DNA from: Candidatus Pelagibacter sp.
GTDB taxonomy: Bacteria > Pseudomonadota > Alphaproteobacteria > Pelagibacterales > Pelagibacteraceae
DNA: 64,000 nucleotides
Direction of reading: 5' to 3'
Assembly: GCA_028404615.1 (NCBI GenBank)
Contig: JAOOBT010000002.1
Coordinates: forward strand, 62,001 to 126,000
The notes under the pieces were generated by a model. The model searched no databases. It saw only the letters and a list, made by a program, of their open reading frames with translations, and was not told where the DNA came from. Within the stretch, counting starts at the first letter, position 1. Each line of letters starts with the position of its first letter. Positions 40,443 through 54,356 of the stretch are shown here, piece after piece. The position numbers and the translations under genes were made by a program.

Positions 40443-41567
40443 TTAGTTCACTGGAACGTCTTTATATATCTTGCAAGACATAGCTATTCCAAGCCCTAAC
40501 ATCATTGCCATCATTGAGGAACCGCCGTATGACATGATTGGCAAAGGGGAACCTACGATGGGTAACAAGCCTAATACCATCATCATATTAACCACTACGT
40601 AAAGAAAGAAAGCTGTCGCAAAACTATAACAGTATAGCTTCCCAAAATTACTTCTTGTGATGTTGCCTATTTTAACTATCCTTGAGATGATTAATGCATA
40701 AAGCAATAAGATGAACAATGATCCAAAAAAACCAAATTCCTCAGAAAAAAGTGTAAAGATAAAATCAGTATGTTTTTCAGGTAAATAATCCAAATAACTT
40801 TGAGAACCGTTCAAAAACCCTTTTCCAAACAATCCACCTGAACCGATAGCTATTTTTGATTGAATTATTTGATATCCTGCACCTAATGGATCTCTTTCTG
40901 GATTAAGAAAAGTAAGAATTCTAGATTTTTGATAAGGTTTCAAAAATGAGATAGCTATTGGCAATAGAGCTATCATGCTTAAACCTGAAAAAACAAAAAA
41001 TTTAGCTCTTACTCCTGCTAACCAGGCTACAACTATTCCGCCAGCTGCGATTAAAATTGACGTTCCTAGATCTGGTTGAGTCGCTACTAAAATTATCGGT
41101 GCAATAAGAACTGTTACTGGTAAAATTAAATATCTAAAACTATTTATACTTTCAATCGATATTCGATGATAATATTTCGCTAGAAATAAAATGAGCCCAA
41201 CTTTCATTAATTCAGAAGGTTGTAAATTCATAAAATAAAGATCTAACCATCTTTTAGATCCTGATGAAGTTAATCCAAAATATTTTACACCAAGTAATAA
41301 TAAAAATATTACAACATAAGCTATATAACTTGTTTCATGCCAAAATCTTATTGATATAAATGAAACTATAAAAAACATTCCGAAAAAAACAAAAAATCTT
41401 AAAATATGACTATTAGTGTGATACTTAAATTCACCTCCGTCTGTTGAGTACATAGCAAACATACTAATTATCCCTAAAACCAAAATTGCAACTACTAAAA
41501 CATAATCTAAGGATAAAATTTTATCTCTTATACCTAATTTGGATTGAATTGATCTAGGTTGTAACAT
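40443..41567 (-). CDS. rodA: Rod-shape peptidoglycan polymerase RodA
   Basis: A 374-residue SEDS membrane protein with ten helices. Family motifs are GSKRWLDLYFMNLQPSELMKVGLILFLAKYY (seen as SKRWLDLYFMNLQPSELMK), QPDLGTSILIAAGG, QSKIAIGSGGLFGKGF, LPEKHTDFIFTLFSEEFGF and LPIVGSPLPIMSYGGSSM. It adds glycan strands together with PBP2. Its start overlaps the mrdA stop by one base. Confidence 0.96.
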   Translation of the reverse strand: MLQPRSIQSKLGIRDKILSLDYVLVVAILVLGIISMFAMYSTDGGEFKYHTNSHILRFFVFFGMFFIVSFISIRFWHETSYIAYVVIFLLLLGVKYFGLTSSGSKRWLDLYFMNLQPSELMKVGLILFLAKYYHRISIESINSFRYLILPVTVLIAPIILVATQPDLGTSILIAAGGIVVAWLAGVRAKFFVFSGLSMIALLPIAISFLKPYQKSRILTFLNPERDPLGAGYQIIQSKIAIGSGGLFGKGFLNGSQSYLDYLPEKHTDFIFTLFSEEFGFFGSLFILLLYALIISRIVKIGNITRSNFGKLYCYSFATAFFLYVVVNMMMVLGLLPIVGSPLPIMSYGGSSMMAMMLGLGIAMSCKIYKDVPVN

Positions 41568-43504
41568 TATACAGACTCCCCAGTTGAATCCTTTGCAACT
41601 CTTCTTCTTAATTCATGCCTCTCAAGAACTTTTTTTATTACTTTCTTTGCGATAGGTGCTGCGGCTTTACCGCCAGAGCCTCCATGTTCGACTAAAACAC
41701 TTATCGCATACTGTGGATCTTTGTAAGGAGCAAACGCTACGAATAATGCATGATCTCGATCTTTATAAGGTAAGCTTTCTTGTTTTACTTCTGCCTCTCG
41801 CTGAGCTTCAGTAAATCTTTTTATTTGTGAAGAACCTGTTTTACCAGCGAACGTAAACTTGGGATTTTCCATTCTATGTCTATAAGAAGTCCCACCAGGC
41901 TCATTTGAAGAGGAAAACATTGCGTCTTTAATTAAATTTATATGTTCCTGGTTTTTAAAAAGTGGCTTTAGGTTAAAGTTTGAAACCAGAAGATCAGTTG
42001 GCAGAGGTTGGTTAGGATTTTCATTTTTGTATTTTAAATAATCTCTTAAATTATCATTACTTTCATTTGATAAAATTTTAGGTTTAATTTCAAATCCACC
42101 ATTAGCAATTTGCGCTGTCATTAAGCAAAGTTGAATTGGCGTGCTCTGAAAATAACCTTGTCCAATACCCGAGTGTAAGGTTTCACCAAGGTACCAATTT
42201 TGACCTATAAATTTTTTCTTCCATTTCGTATTTGGTACAACTCCTGATCTCTCCTCAATAAAATCGTTTAAAACTTTTTTTCCTAATCCAAATCTTTTTG
42301 CTGTTTCTGCTAATCGATCAACTCCTAATTTTCTTGCTACCTCATAAAAATAAACATCACATGATCTTTGTATACCTTTTCTTAGATTTACTATTCCATG
42401 ACCTTCTTTTTCCCAACAATGAAATTTTTCGCCATAAAGTTCGATTTTACCTTTGCACCTAAAAGTATCTAATGGTCTAATAATTTTATTTTCTAATGCG
42501 CTAAGTGCTACTAAAGTTTTTATAGTTGAGCCTGGAGGGTACAAGCCTGATAAAGCTTTGTTGGCTAAAGGTTTTTTTTCATCTTTGATTAAACTATTCC
42601 AATAATTTTTTTCTAAACCATGAACAAATGCATTAGGCTCAAACGTCGGAGACGATACTAAAGAGACAATGTCTCCATTATAAACATCCATAACACAAAC
42701 AGCAGCAGCTTTATCTACAAGAAGTTCATTTGTGAATTTTTGTACTTCATAATCTAAAGTTGTCTTAAAACTTTGACCTACTTGTCCTGTGTCTACCTTG
42801 ATTTCCCTGATTCTTTTTCCATACGCATTTACTTCGTACCTTTGATATCCAACTTTACCAATTATTTTTTCATCTAACTTTCTTTCTAATCCTGTTTTAC
42901 CTATAGCCATACCAGGAACAGCTACCTCTTTTAAATATTTTTTTGTTTGGAGATCTTTGGTGCTTATCTGAGAAACATATCCAAGCACATGAGCTGAAGA
43001 ATTATCCGGATAAGTTCTTGCAACAGACACTATTGGTTCAACCCCCTCTAGTTCGTGTAGAAAAAGGTTTAACTTAGAAAATTCAGACCAGTCTAAGTTT
43101 TCCGAAACGATAATAGGCTCCCATGGCTTTTGTTTTTTTATAACTCTTTTTAAATATGCAACTTTTTTACTAGAAATATTCAAAATTGCTTTAAGTCTTA
43201 CAAAAAGATTATCAAGATCCTTTGCATTTTCAGGTATCAAATGAACTTGATACAGAGGTTCATTAGAGGCTAACTCTTTATTGAAAAAATCTTTTATAAC
43301 TCCTCTTTCTGGTGCAAGTTTCCATTCTCTAAACCTATTTTTATCTGATAGAGACTTATATTTTGTTGCCTGATTTATTTGTAAAGAAATTAATCGACCC
43401 ACTAATCCAACCATCACAACAGCTTTAGCTGCTGTAATTAAAAACATTCTTCTACTTATTAATTTTGATTTTATTACTGTATTACCTGAGCCTGGGCTAA
43501 GCAT
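41567..43504 (-). CDS. mrdA: Penicillin-binding protein 2 (rod-shape transpeptidase)
   Basis: A 645-residue class B PBP. It has an N-terminal anchor helix (MFLITAAKAVVMVGLVG), a pedestal domain (APERGVIKDFF) and a transpeptidase domain with the catalytic Ser in YPPGSTIKT (near residue 322), SCD in RSCDVYFYE (near 380) and KTG in AGKTGSS (near 553). It crosslinks glycan made by RodA. It overlaps mreD by eight bases. Confidence 0.96.
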   Translation of the reverse strand: MLSPGSGNTVIKSKLISRRMFLITAAKAVVMVGLVGRLISLQINQATKYKSLSDKNRFREWKLAPERGVIKDFFNKELASNEPLYQVHLIPENAKDLDNLFVRLKAILNISSKKVAYLKRVIKKQKPWEPIIVSENLDWSEFSKLNLFLHELEGVEPIVSVARTYPDNSSAHVLGYVSQISTKDLQTKKYLKEVAVPGMAIGKTGLERKLDEKIIGKVGYQRYEVNAYGKRIREIKVDTGQVGQSFKTTLDYEVQKFTNELLVDKAAAVCVMDVYNGDIVSLVSSPTFEPNAFVHGLEKNYWNSLIKDEKKPLANKALSGLYPPGSTIKTLVALSALENKIIRPLDTFRCKGKIELYGEKFHCWEKEGHGIVNLRKGIQRSCDVYFYEVARKLGVDRLAETAKRFGLGKKVLNDFIEERSGVVPNTKWKKKFIGQNWYLGETLHSGIGQGYFQSTPIQLCLMTAQIANGGFEIKPKILSNESNDNLRDYLKYKNENPNQPLPTDLLVSNFNLKPLFKNQEHINLIKDAMFSSSNEPGGTSYRHRMENPKFTFAGKTGSSQIKRFTEAQREAEVKQESLPYKDRDHALFVAFAPYKDPQYAISVLVEHGGSGGKAAAPIAKKVIKKVLERHELRRRVAKDSTGESV

Positions 43505-44009
43505 CTTGTCCTCTCACAAAACTTATTTGATAAAGATTAAATAGTAGCCAAAAAACTGGGAATAAAAACAAAGTAAAAAAGGTATTATAGCCAATTTTGG
43601 AGTAGGAAATTGTAATTTCAGTAAAATTATTAATTAGTGAAAAAAACAATAAATTAGAAAAAATTAAAGCTATAAAAAAAGTAAACCAATCTGAAGCTAT
43701 TGTAGTATTTACACTTTTATTTCTTACATAATTTCCCACAAAACAAACTATTAGATAAGATAAAGAACTTGCGCCTAATGGAAAGGACATAATTACATCA
43801 TTAATCAGTCCTGCAAGAAATATATGTCCTGGCCCCATTAAATAAGGACGTTTTATGATCCAAAAATAAATGATTATTATCTGTAAATTAAACGAGAATA
43901 TTTCAAAAATTTTTTCTAAGTTAGTATCAATTTCACTAATAGATAAATAGTATAATAAGATTAACGGTCCAGCAGCAAACAACTTATTAATTATATTCCC
44001 TTTAGCCAT
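43497..44009 (-). CDS. mreD: Rod-shape determining protein MreD
   Basis: A 170-residue protein with five or six hydrophobic helices, size and place of MreD. PYLMGPGHIFLAGLINDVIMSFPLGASSLSYLIVCFVG is the best conserved part of the family (F..GL..D......LG...L.Y). It overlaps mrdA by eight bases and mreC by one base. Confidence 0.88.
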   Translation of the reverse strand: MAKGNIINKLFAAGPLILLYYLSISEIDTNLEKIFEIFSFNLQIIIIYFWIIKRPYLMGPGHIFLAGLINDVIMSFPLGASSLSYLIVCFVGNYVRNKSVNTTIASDWFTFFIALIFSNLLFFSLINNFTEITISYSKIGYNTFFTLFLFPVFWLLFNLYQISFVRGQDA

Positions 44010-44854
44010 TAAAATTTTTCCTTTTTTTGATAAGTTAAAATTACTGTCACAAATGAGAGTTGATTAGCGTCAACAAATAAATCGACTTCTCCTTCTGCCG
44101 TTGTTTTCCCAATCGGCGTTCCAGCAGCAAATATTCCATCTTTACCAGATGCAAATACTGTTACTCCATCTTCAAATATATAACCATCAGGTAAGTATTC
44201 TAATTTAGGTTTATTGGTACCACCTCCAGCAAGAATGGCCTGAGAATTATCAGAGTCTAAAGTTACAGGAATTCTACTATTTAAATCATTTAAAAGTAAA
44301 ACTCTTGAAGACAAATAATTTGTCTCTACTACTCTACCAACTAAATATTGATTTTGAGTAACTGGCATACCTTTTAATATGCCTTCCTTGCTTCCTTTAT
44401 TTAAAATAACAGATTTTAAAAAAGGACTATTTTTGTCAACTAGGACCTTCGATAGCACTATATTTGAAACATTGGAAATATTCTCTGCATTTAAAACCTT
44501 TTTCAAACTTTTATTTTCGTTCGTTAAATATTCTAAATTTAAATCAAGTGCCTTATATTTTTCAATTACAAGCTTTAATTCTTCATTTTCTTTTTTTAAA
44601 TTAAAGTGACTAGCAATACCTCTGTTGACATTTGGAAACATTCTTGTAGGAGCAGAAGCTAAATAAGTGACTCGGTAAACTACGTCATTAATAAAGCTTC
44701 TAGCAGTTTTAATAACTGTGAAGCCATAAACATCTAAAAAGAAAATGATAATTGCTAAAACAATTAGAGAAAAAATTGAAAATTTTTGAGTTGCTCCTCT
44801 TTGTAAAAGAGCTGAACGAAAAGCTATGCTAAAATCATCTCTACTAACTGACAT
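44009..44854 (-). CDS. mreC: Rod-shape determining protein MreC
   Basis: A 281-residue protein with one N-terminal helix (FSIFSLIVLAIIIFFLDVYGF), a coiled coil at about residues 85-125 (LKKENEELKLVIEKYKALDL) and the MreC beta-domain with VLNKGSKEGILKGMPVT, GRVVETNYLSSRVLLLNDLNSRIPV (seen in part). It links MreB to the periplasmic enzymes. It is 18 bp downstream of mreB. Confidence 0.93.
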   Translation of the reverse strand: MSVSRDDFSIAFRSALLQRGATQKFSIFSLIVLAIIIFFLDVYGFTVIKTARSFINDVVYRVTYLASAPTRMFPNVNRGIASHFNLKKENEELKLVIEKYKALDLNLEYLTNENKSLKKVLNAENISNVSNIVLSKVLVDKNSPFLKSVILNKGSKEGILKGMPVTQNQYLVGRVVETNYLSSRVLLLNDLNSRIPVTLDSDNSQAILAGGGTNKPKLEYLPDGYIFEDGVTVFASGKDGIFAAGTPIGKTTAEGEVDLFVDANQLSFVTVILTYQKKEKF

Positions 44855-44872
44855 CTATTCATCTAAAATAAA

Positions 44873-47480
<2,608 letters not shown>

Positions 47481-47512
47481 AGCTAAATAATTATAAAAAT
47501 TTAAAGCAACTT

Positions 47513-47540
47513 ATATTACAATCAAAGCTAGAATTTGCAA
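47513..47540 (-). promoter_or_regulatory. Possible leuA promoter
   Basis: In the 102-bp gap upstream of leuA, minus-strand TTGCAA (47535-47540) and TAATAT (47513-47518) are 16 bp apart. The bases are AT-rich throughout, so the call is weak. No leader peptide rich in Leu codons and no attenuator hairpin was seen. Confidence 0.3.
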
Positions 47541-47582
47541 ATAATTATGTAGTTTAACTCTGTGATTTAGACTCAGAATGGG

Positions 47583-49151
<1,569 letters not shown>

Positions 49152-49152
<1 letters not shown>

Positions 49153-50918
49153 TAAACTAAAATTTTCCCTTCATCAGAAATTTCTTCTTCCTCTTCGGGA
49201 CCTAATATCATTTGATTGTGTGGCTTACCTGAAGGTATCATAGGAAAACAGTTTTCTGCTTTGTCTACTACGCAATCAAATATTACCGGTTTATCAATAT
49301 TGATCATTTCTTTAATTTTTTCGTCAAGTTCATCAGGTGTTTTTGCTCTAATACCAACGCAACCGTAAGACTCTGCTAGTTTTACAAAGTCAGGTAATGC
49401 TGCTGTATAACTTTCAGAATAATTTTTTTCATGTAGAAGCTCTTGCCATTGTCTAACCATGCCCATGTACTCATTATTTAAAATAAATATTTTTATTGGT
49501 AATCTATATTGAACGGCAGTAGACATTTCTTGCATTGTCATTAGAACAGATGCCTCACCAGCAATATCAACAACTAATTTTCCAGGATTTGCTATTTGAA
49601 CGCCAATAGCTGCCGGGAGTCCATAACCCATTGTACCAAGACCTCCAGACGTCATCCATCTATTGGGTTTATTAAATTTGTAATGTTGAGCTGCCCACAT
49701 TTGATGTTGACCAACTTCAGTAGTAATAAAAGTATCTTGATTTTTTGTTAATTCATATAATCTTTGTACTGCGTGTTGAGGTTTTATAATCTTATCACTA
49801 TTAATAAAGTTCAATGACTTTTTTTCTCTCCATTTTCCAATTTGTTCCCACCATTTTGATGTTTTTTGCTTATTAGAATTTACAAAATTTTTATTTTTTT
49901 CCTTAAACCTTTTTATCAAAGATTTTAAGAGTTCTGTTACATCACTAACAATAGCTAAATCTACTTTAATATTTTTTCCAATTGAGGATGGATCAATATC
50001 AACATGAATTTTTTTTGACCTTGGTGAAAATTCATCAACCTTACCAGTGATCCTATCGTCAAACCTCGCACCAATATTTATCATTAAGTCACAATCATGC
50101 ATCGCGTTATTTGCTTCATAAGTTCCGTGCATTCCAAGCATACCTAAAAATTGTGGATCATCTCCAGGATAAGCTCCTAATCCTTGTAAAGTTGAAGTAA
50201 TTGGAAAACCTGTTAACGAAACTAATTCCCTTAAATATTTGCTAGCTTCTGGTCCTGAGTTTATAACTCCTCCTCCTGTGTAAAATATAGGCTTTGATGA
50301 TTTTTTAATCAGATCAATAAATTTATCTAGTTCTGTGTTAGATATTTTATGAGTAGCTTTTCCATTTAGTTTCTTTTTAAGTGTATTCTTAAAAAATTTA
50401 TACTTACCTTTTTTAAATTGTATATCTTTTGGAATATCTACTAAAACTGGTCCAGGTCTTCCTGTCGTCGCTACTTCGAATGCTAAATGCAAAACTCTTG
50501 AAAGATCATTTACGTCTTTCACTAACCAATTGTGTTTTGTACACGGTCTAGTTATACCTGTAGTGTCGCACTCTTGAAATGCATCAGTTCCAATTAAGTG
50601 TGTTGGCACTTGTCCTGAGATACAAACAAGAGGAACGGAATCCATGTAAGCATCGGTTAGTGCTGTTACAGCATTAGTTGCTCCAGGCCCGGATGTAACT
50701 AATAAAACTCCTGGCTTACCACTTGATCTAGCATATCCTTCTGCTGAGTGACCTGCGCCTTGTTCGTGTCTTGCTAAAATATGTTTAATTGATTTGTGAT
50801 TTTTTAATTCGTCATAAATTGGCAATACTGCGCCTCCAGGATAACCAAAAATATATTCTACTTTTTGATCCTCTAGCGCTTTAAAAACAATTTCTGCTCC
50901 ACTTAATAATTTTGGCAT
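49152..50918 (-). CDS. ilvB: Acetolactate synthase large (catalytic) subunit
   Basis: A 588-residue ThDP enzyme. It has EYIFGYPGGAVLPIYDEL and RHEQGAGHSAEGYARSSGKPG (with the catalytic Glu), VNIGARFDDRITGKVD, and the ThDP motif around GEASVLMTMQEMSTAVQYRLPIKIFILNNEYMGMVRQWQ (seen as NNEYMGMVRQWQELLH). It makes 2-acetolactate from pyruvate, the first step to valine and leucine. It begins the ilvBNC run, 38 bp after the miaA stop. Confidence 0.97.
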
Positions 50919-50955
50919 TCATACAATCTAGCCTAGAAATGGATTGCGTCAAGTT

Positions 50956-51873
50956 TTAGCTCGCCACTTTTAATGTTTTTTTTAGAAGAATGGAGAAATT
51001 TTTCGAATAAATCTTGTTCCAATTCCTCATATGTCCTCTAGCCCAAGTATTTTGTCTTTTAGCGTACTGCCTTGTTTTGATGTTAATTAGTTCTATACAT
51101 TGTTCCAACGTAATGGTGCCTTTCATATATTGATTGATTTCTTGAACACCAATGAGCTTATTAGCGGATAAGCTTTTTTTAAGCTTAAGAGAATTGAATT
51201 TTTTCACCTCATTTATACAATTTTTTTTAAACATGGACTCAGTTCTTTTTGAAATTTTTAAAAGTAGTTCCTCTCTAGGAATATTTATATAAATTTTTTT
51301 TACATTAAAATCTAAAAAATCAGATTTCGTTTCAACTATCCAATCAAATAATGACCTCTTTGTTTTAATTTTTACCTCATAGGCTCTTTGCAATCTTTGA
51401 GAGTCTGTAGGTAAAATTTTATCTTTTACTTTAGGATCAAGAACTAAAAGTTTTTCAAAAAAATTTTTAGGCCCAAGTTTTTTAAACAAAGCTCTAACTT
51501 TATTTCTAGTTTTGAGATCGATATCAGGAATTTTACTTATTCCTTTGGTAATTGTATTAAAATATAGACCAGTACCACCAACAATAATAGGGATTTTTTT
51601 CTTTTTCAAACAAAGATTAATTTTCTTTTTTACTTCTTGTAACCAATTCCCAGCTGAGAAGTATTTCTTTACAGAAATTATACCGTACAAATGATGTTTG
51701 ATTTTTTGAAAGTCACTTATAGAAGGTCTCGAGGATAAAATTTTAAATTCTTTATAAATCTGCATACTATCTGCATTAATAATTTCACCATTTATTTTTC
51801 TGGCTAAATGAATAGCTAATAAGGATTTTCCTGAAGCTGTAGGTCCTGCTAATAAAATTATTTTTTTTAACAA
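50956..51873 (-). CDS. miaA: tRNA dimethylallyltransferase
   Basis: A 305-residue MiaA: P-loop LLAGPTASGKSLLAIHLA, INADSMQIYKEFKILSSRPS, PIIVGGTGLYFNTITKGIS and the C-terminal IKTRQYAKRQNTWARGHM. It adds the isopentenyl group to A37 in tRNAs reading UNN codons. The start appears to be TTG at 51873, two bases from the Do-protease stop, giving LLKKIILLAGPTASGKS with no ATG nearby. Confidence 0.95.
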   Translation of the reverse strand: MLKKIILLAGPTASGKSLLAIHLARKINGEIINADSMQIYKEFKILSSRPSISDFQKIKHHLYGIISVKKYFSAGNWLQEVKKKINLCLKKKKIPIIVGGTGLYFNTITKGISKIPDIDLKTRNKVRALFKKLGPKNFFEKLLVLDPKVKDKILPTDSQRLQRAYEVKIKTKRSLFDWIVETKSDFLDFNVKKIYINIPREELLLKISKRTESMFKKNCINEVKKFNSLKLKKSLSANKLIGVQEINQYMKGTITLEQCIELINIKTRQYAKRQNTWARGHMRNWNKIYSKNFSILLKKTLKVAS

Positions 51874-51875
51874 AA

Positions 51876-53279
51876 TTAATTTATTTTAACACCAAGGTAC
51901 CGTCTTTGATTTTGACTATTGATTACAGTCAACAATAATGTTTTTTCACCTTTTTTAAAGATACTCTCTACAATTTTATCTAAATCAATTGAATTTTTTA
52001 CAGGTTTCTTTTGAACTTCTATAATAATATCATTTATACTCAAAAGGTTTACCAGTGGGCTTCGACTTGAAATATCGAGAATAACCGCACCAGATGTATT
52101 TTTTCTTAATCTTCTTGAAGTAATATCATCTTTAGTGACATCTCTTACTGTTATTTTTAAAGACTCTATTTCTTCTTCTTTTTTGACAGTTTTAGTTTTC
52201 TTTTCCTTAAATTCTTCTGAGGACTCTAGTCTTCCTAAAACTAAACGTTTCGTGATAGATTTTTTATTTCTCCAAATTTTTAATTGAACACTTTTTCCAA
52301 CTTCTGTACTAGCTACAACTTTTGGAAGTGTTCTCATTGTATCAATTTTTTTTCCATCAAATTCTAAAATAATATCACCTGCTTTAATTCCAGCTTTATC
52401 TGCTGGGCTATTTTGTCCAACACTTGCTACTAGTGCTCCTTCTGGTTTTTTTAGTTTTTCTACCTCTGCAATCTCTTTTGTAACTTCTTGTATTCTAACT
52501 CCTAACCAACCCCTCTTTGTTTCTCCAAATTCAATTAATTGATTGATAACATTAGATGCAGCATTAGCTGGTATTGCAAAACCAATTCCTATTGATCCTG
52601 ATTGGCCTGGAGCAATAATTGCGGTGTTTATTCCAATTACTTCACCTTTAAGATTAAATAAAGGACCTCCAGAATTACCTTGGTTAATAGAAGCGTCAGT
52701 TTGTATAAAATCATCATATCTTGTTAAATTAATATCTCTGTTTCTTGCTGAAATAATTCCTGCAGTTACTGTTCCACCTAAGCCAAATGGATTACCTATT
52801 GCTACCGCCCAATCCCCAACTCTTGCTTTATCTGAGTCTCCAAATTTAACAGTTGTGAATTTTTCATTTGTTTCCATTTTTAAAACAGCAATATCCATAT
52901 AAGGGTCAGCACCTAAAACTTTTGCCTTATATTCTTTATCTCCTACTCTAACTAAAATATCCTCTGCGTTAGCAATAACATGATTGTTAGTAATTACTGT
53001 TCCATTATCTTGAATAATAAAACCAGACCCTAAAGACGAAGCTTTTCTCTCTGTAGGTCTTTCAAAATCTTTAAACATTTCACCAAAAGGAGATCCTGGT
53101 GGAAATTGGAAAGGAAACTGATTTGTTGTAGTCCTCACAGTTTGCGTAGTAGATATATTTACAACAGAGGGCATTAATTTCTCTGCTAAATCAGCAAAAG
53201 ACTCAGGTACAGGCTTAGCGTTAACTATAGAAAAGTTAAGAATAAAGAATATAAATAATATTTTTTTATTAAAATTCAT
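51876..53279 (-). CDS. degP: Do/DegP-family periplasmic serine protease
   Basis: A 467-residue HtrA protease with a signal peptide (ILFIFFILNFSIVNA) and catalytic triad His in VITNNHVIANAED (near residue 98), Asp in DPYMDIAVLKM (near 128), Ser in QGNSGGPLFNLKGEV (near 202), followed by two PDZ domains (about 260-350 and 370-467). It degrades or refolds damaged periplasmic proteins. It lies next to DUF2065 and hflCK, a common alphaproteobacterial arrangement. Confidence 0.95.
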   Translation of the reverse strand: MNFNKKILFIFFILNFSIVNAKPVPESFADLAEKLMPSVVNISTTQTVRTTTNQFPFQFPPGSPFGEMFKDFERPTERKASSLGSGFIIQDNGTVITNNHVIANAEDILVRVGDKEYKAKVLGADPYMDIAVLKMETNEKFTTVKFGDSDKARVGDWAVAIGNPFGLGGTVTAGIISARNRDINLTRYDDFIQTDASINQGNSGGPLFNLKGEVIGINTAIIAPGQSGSIGIGFAIPANAASNVINQLIEFGETKRGWLGVRIQEVTKEIAEVEKLKKPEGALVASVGQNSPADKAGIKAGDIILEFDGKKIDTMRTLPKVVASTEVGKSVQLKIWRNKKSITKRLVLGRLESSEEFKEKKTKTVKKEEEIESLKITVRDVTKDDITSRRLRKNTSGAVILDISSRSPLVNLLSINDIIIEVQKKPVKNSIDLDKIVESIFKKGEKTLLLTVINSQNQRRYLGVKIN

Positions 53280-53465
53280 TCAGTTTTTTATATACCAAAT
53301 AATTATAAACCCTAGAATCAAAAAAACAGTGCCTAGTGATCTTAATTTACTTTCAGGTGTATTTTTGATTAATTCTAACATACTTTTAATTCTTGACGGG
53401 AAAATGGCTAAAAGCAAACCCTCCACAAAAAATATTAAGCCAATTGCAATTATAAACTCTTCCAC
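53280..53465 (-). CDS. DUF2065 small membrane protein
   Basis: A 61-residue protein with two helices and the DUF2065 pattern: IIAIGLIFFVEGLLLAIFPSRIKSMLELIKNTPESKLRSLGTVFLILGFIIIW (seen as AIGLIFFVEGLLLAIFPSRI and KLRSLG). The start is GTG at 53465. DUF2065 genes lie between hflC and the Do protease in many proteobacteria; function unknown. Confidence 0.85.
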   Translation of the reverse strand: MEEFIIAIGLIFFVEGLLLAIFPSRIKSMLELIKNTPESKLRSLGTVFLILGFIIIWYIKN

Positions 53466-53480
53466 AATTATATTTTATAT

Positions 53481-54356
53481 TTACCTTTTAAGAGCAGGTT
53501 TGATAGATTTTCCGAAGAATTTAAAGAATTCGCTATCAGGTGATAATACTAGAGAGGTTTCTCCTCCAATTAACGCTTTTTCATAAGCTTGCATAGCTCT
53601 ATAAAAAGCAAAGAATTGTGGGTCTCTGCCAAACGCATTTGCAAATATTTTATTTCTTTCACCATCACCCTCACCTTTCATTATCTCTGATTTTTTATTT
53701 GCTTGAGCCAAAATAACTGTAACATCTTTATCCGCTGTAGATCTTATTTTTTGGGCAATCTCTGCACCTTGGGCTCTAAATTCTTTAGCTTCTCTCTCCC
53801 TCTCAGTTTGCATTCTTTTGTAAATTGCTTCACTGTTTGCTGGAGGTAAATCTGCTCTCTTAATTCTTACATCGACGATAGTAATTCCAAAATTCTTTGC
53901 CTCTTCATTCACTTGAGATTGAATAATTTGCATTTGTCTCGCCCTATCTGTCGATAATAGAGTAGCTAATTCTTGTGTACCTAAAACACCTCTAATTCTA
54001 GAATTAATGATTGTAGACAATCTTGATCTAGCAACTCTTTCATTACCTACTGAAATATAGAACTTTAAAGGGTCTATAATTTTAAATCTAGCAAATGCGT
54101 CAACGATTAATCTTTTTTGATCAGCTGCAATTACTTCCTCTGGATCATTATCTAAATTTAAAATTCTTTTATCAAGGTAAACAACGTTCTGAATAAATGG
54201 TAATTTAAAATTAAGTCCTGCTTTGGTTACAATTTTCTTTGGGTCACCAAATTGAAGTACTATGGCCTGGCTTATTTCTTGTACGATAAATAAAGATTGG
54301 AAAATAGTGAAACCAATAATAAGGATTACTGGAACTATTAATTTAACTCCTTTCAT
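53481..54356 (-). CDS. hflC: Protease modulator HflC
   Basis: A 291-residue SPFH/band-7 protein with an N-terminal anchor (LIVPVILIIGFTIFQSLFIV), ALVLQFGDPKKIVTKAGLNFKLPF-like block (QAIVLQFGDPKKIV) and a coiled coil RMQTEREREAKEFRAQGAEIAQKI. With HflK it forms a membrane assembly that controls FtsH. Its ATG overlaps the hflK stop by one base. Confidence 0.95.
   Translation of the reverse strand: MKGVKLIVPVILIIGFTIFQSLFIVQEISQAIVLQFGDPKKIVTKAGLNFKLPFIQNVVYLDKRILNLDNDPEEVIAADQKRLIVDAFARFKIIDPLKFYISVGNERVARSRLSTIINSRIRGVLGTQELATLLSTDRARQMQIIQSQVNEEAKNFGITIVDVRIKRADLPPANSEAIYKRMQTEREREAKEFRAQGAEIAQKIRSTADKDVTVILAQANKKSEIMKGEGDGERNKIFANAFGRDPQFFAFYRAMQAYEKALIGGETSLVLSPDSEFFKFFGKSIKPALKR

Noticed and set aside
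47481..47582. Gap upstream of leuA examined for a leucine attenuator or leader peptide
   Set aside because: No run of Leu codons, no terminator hairpin and no T tract; only a weak promoter candidate.
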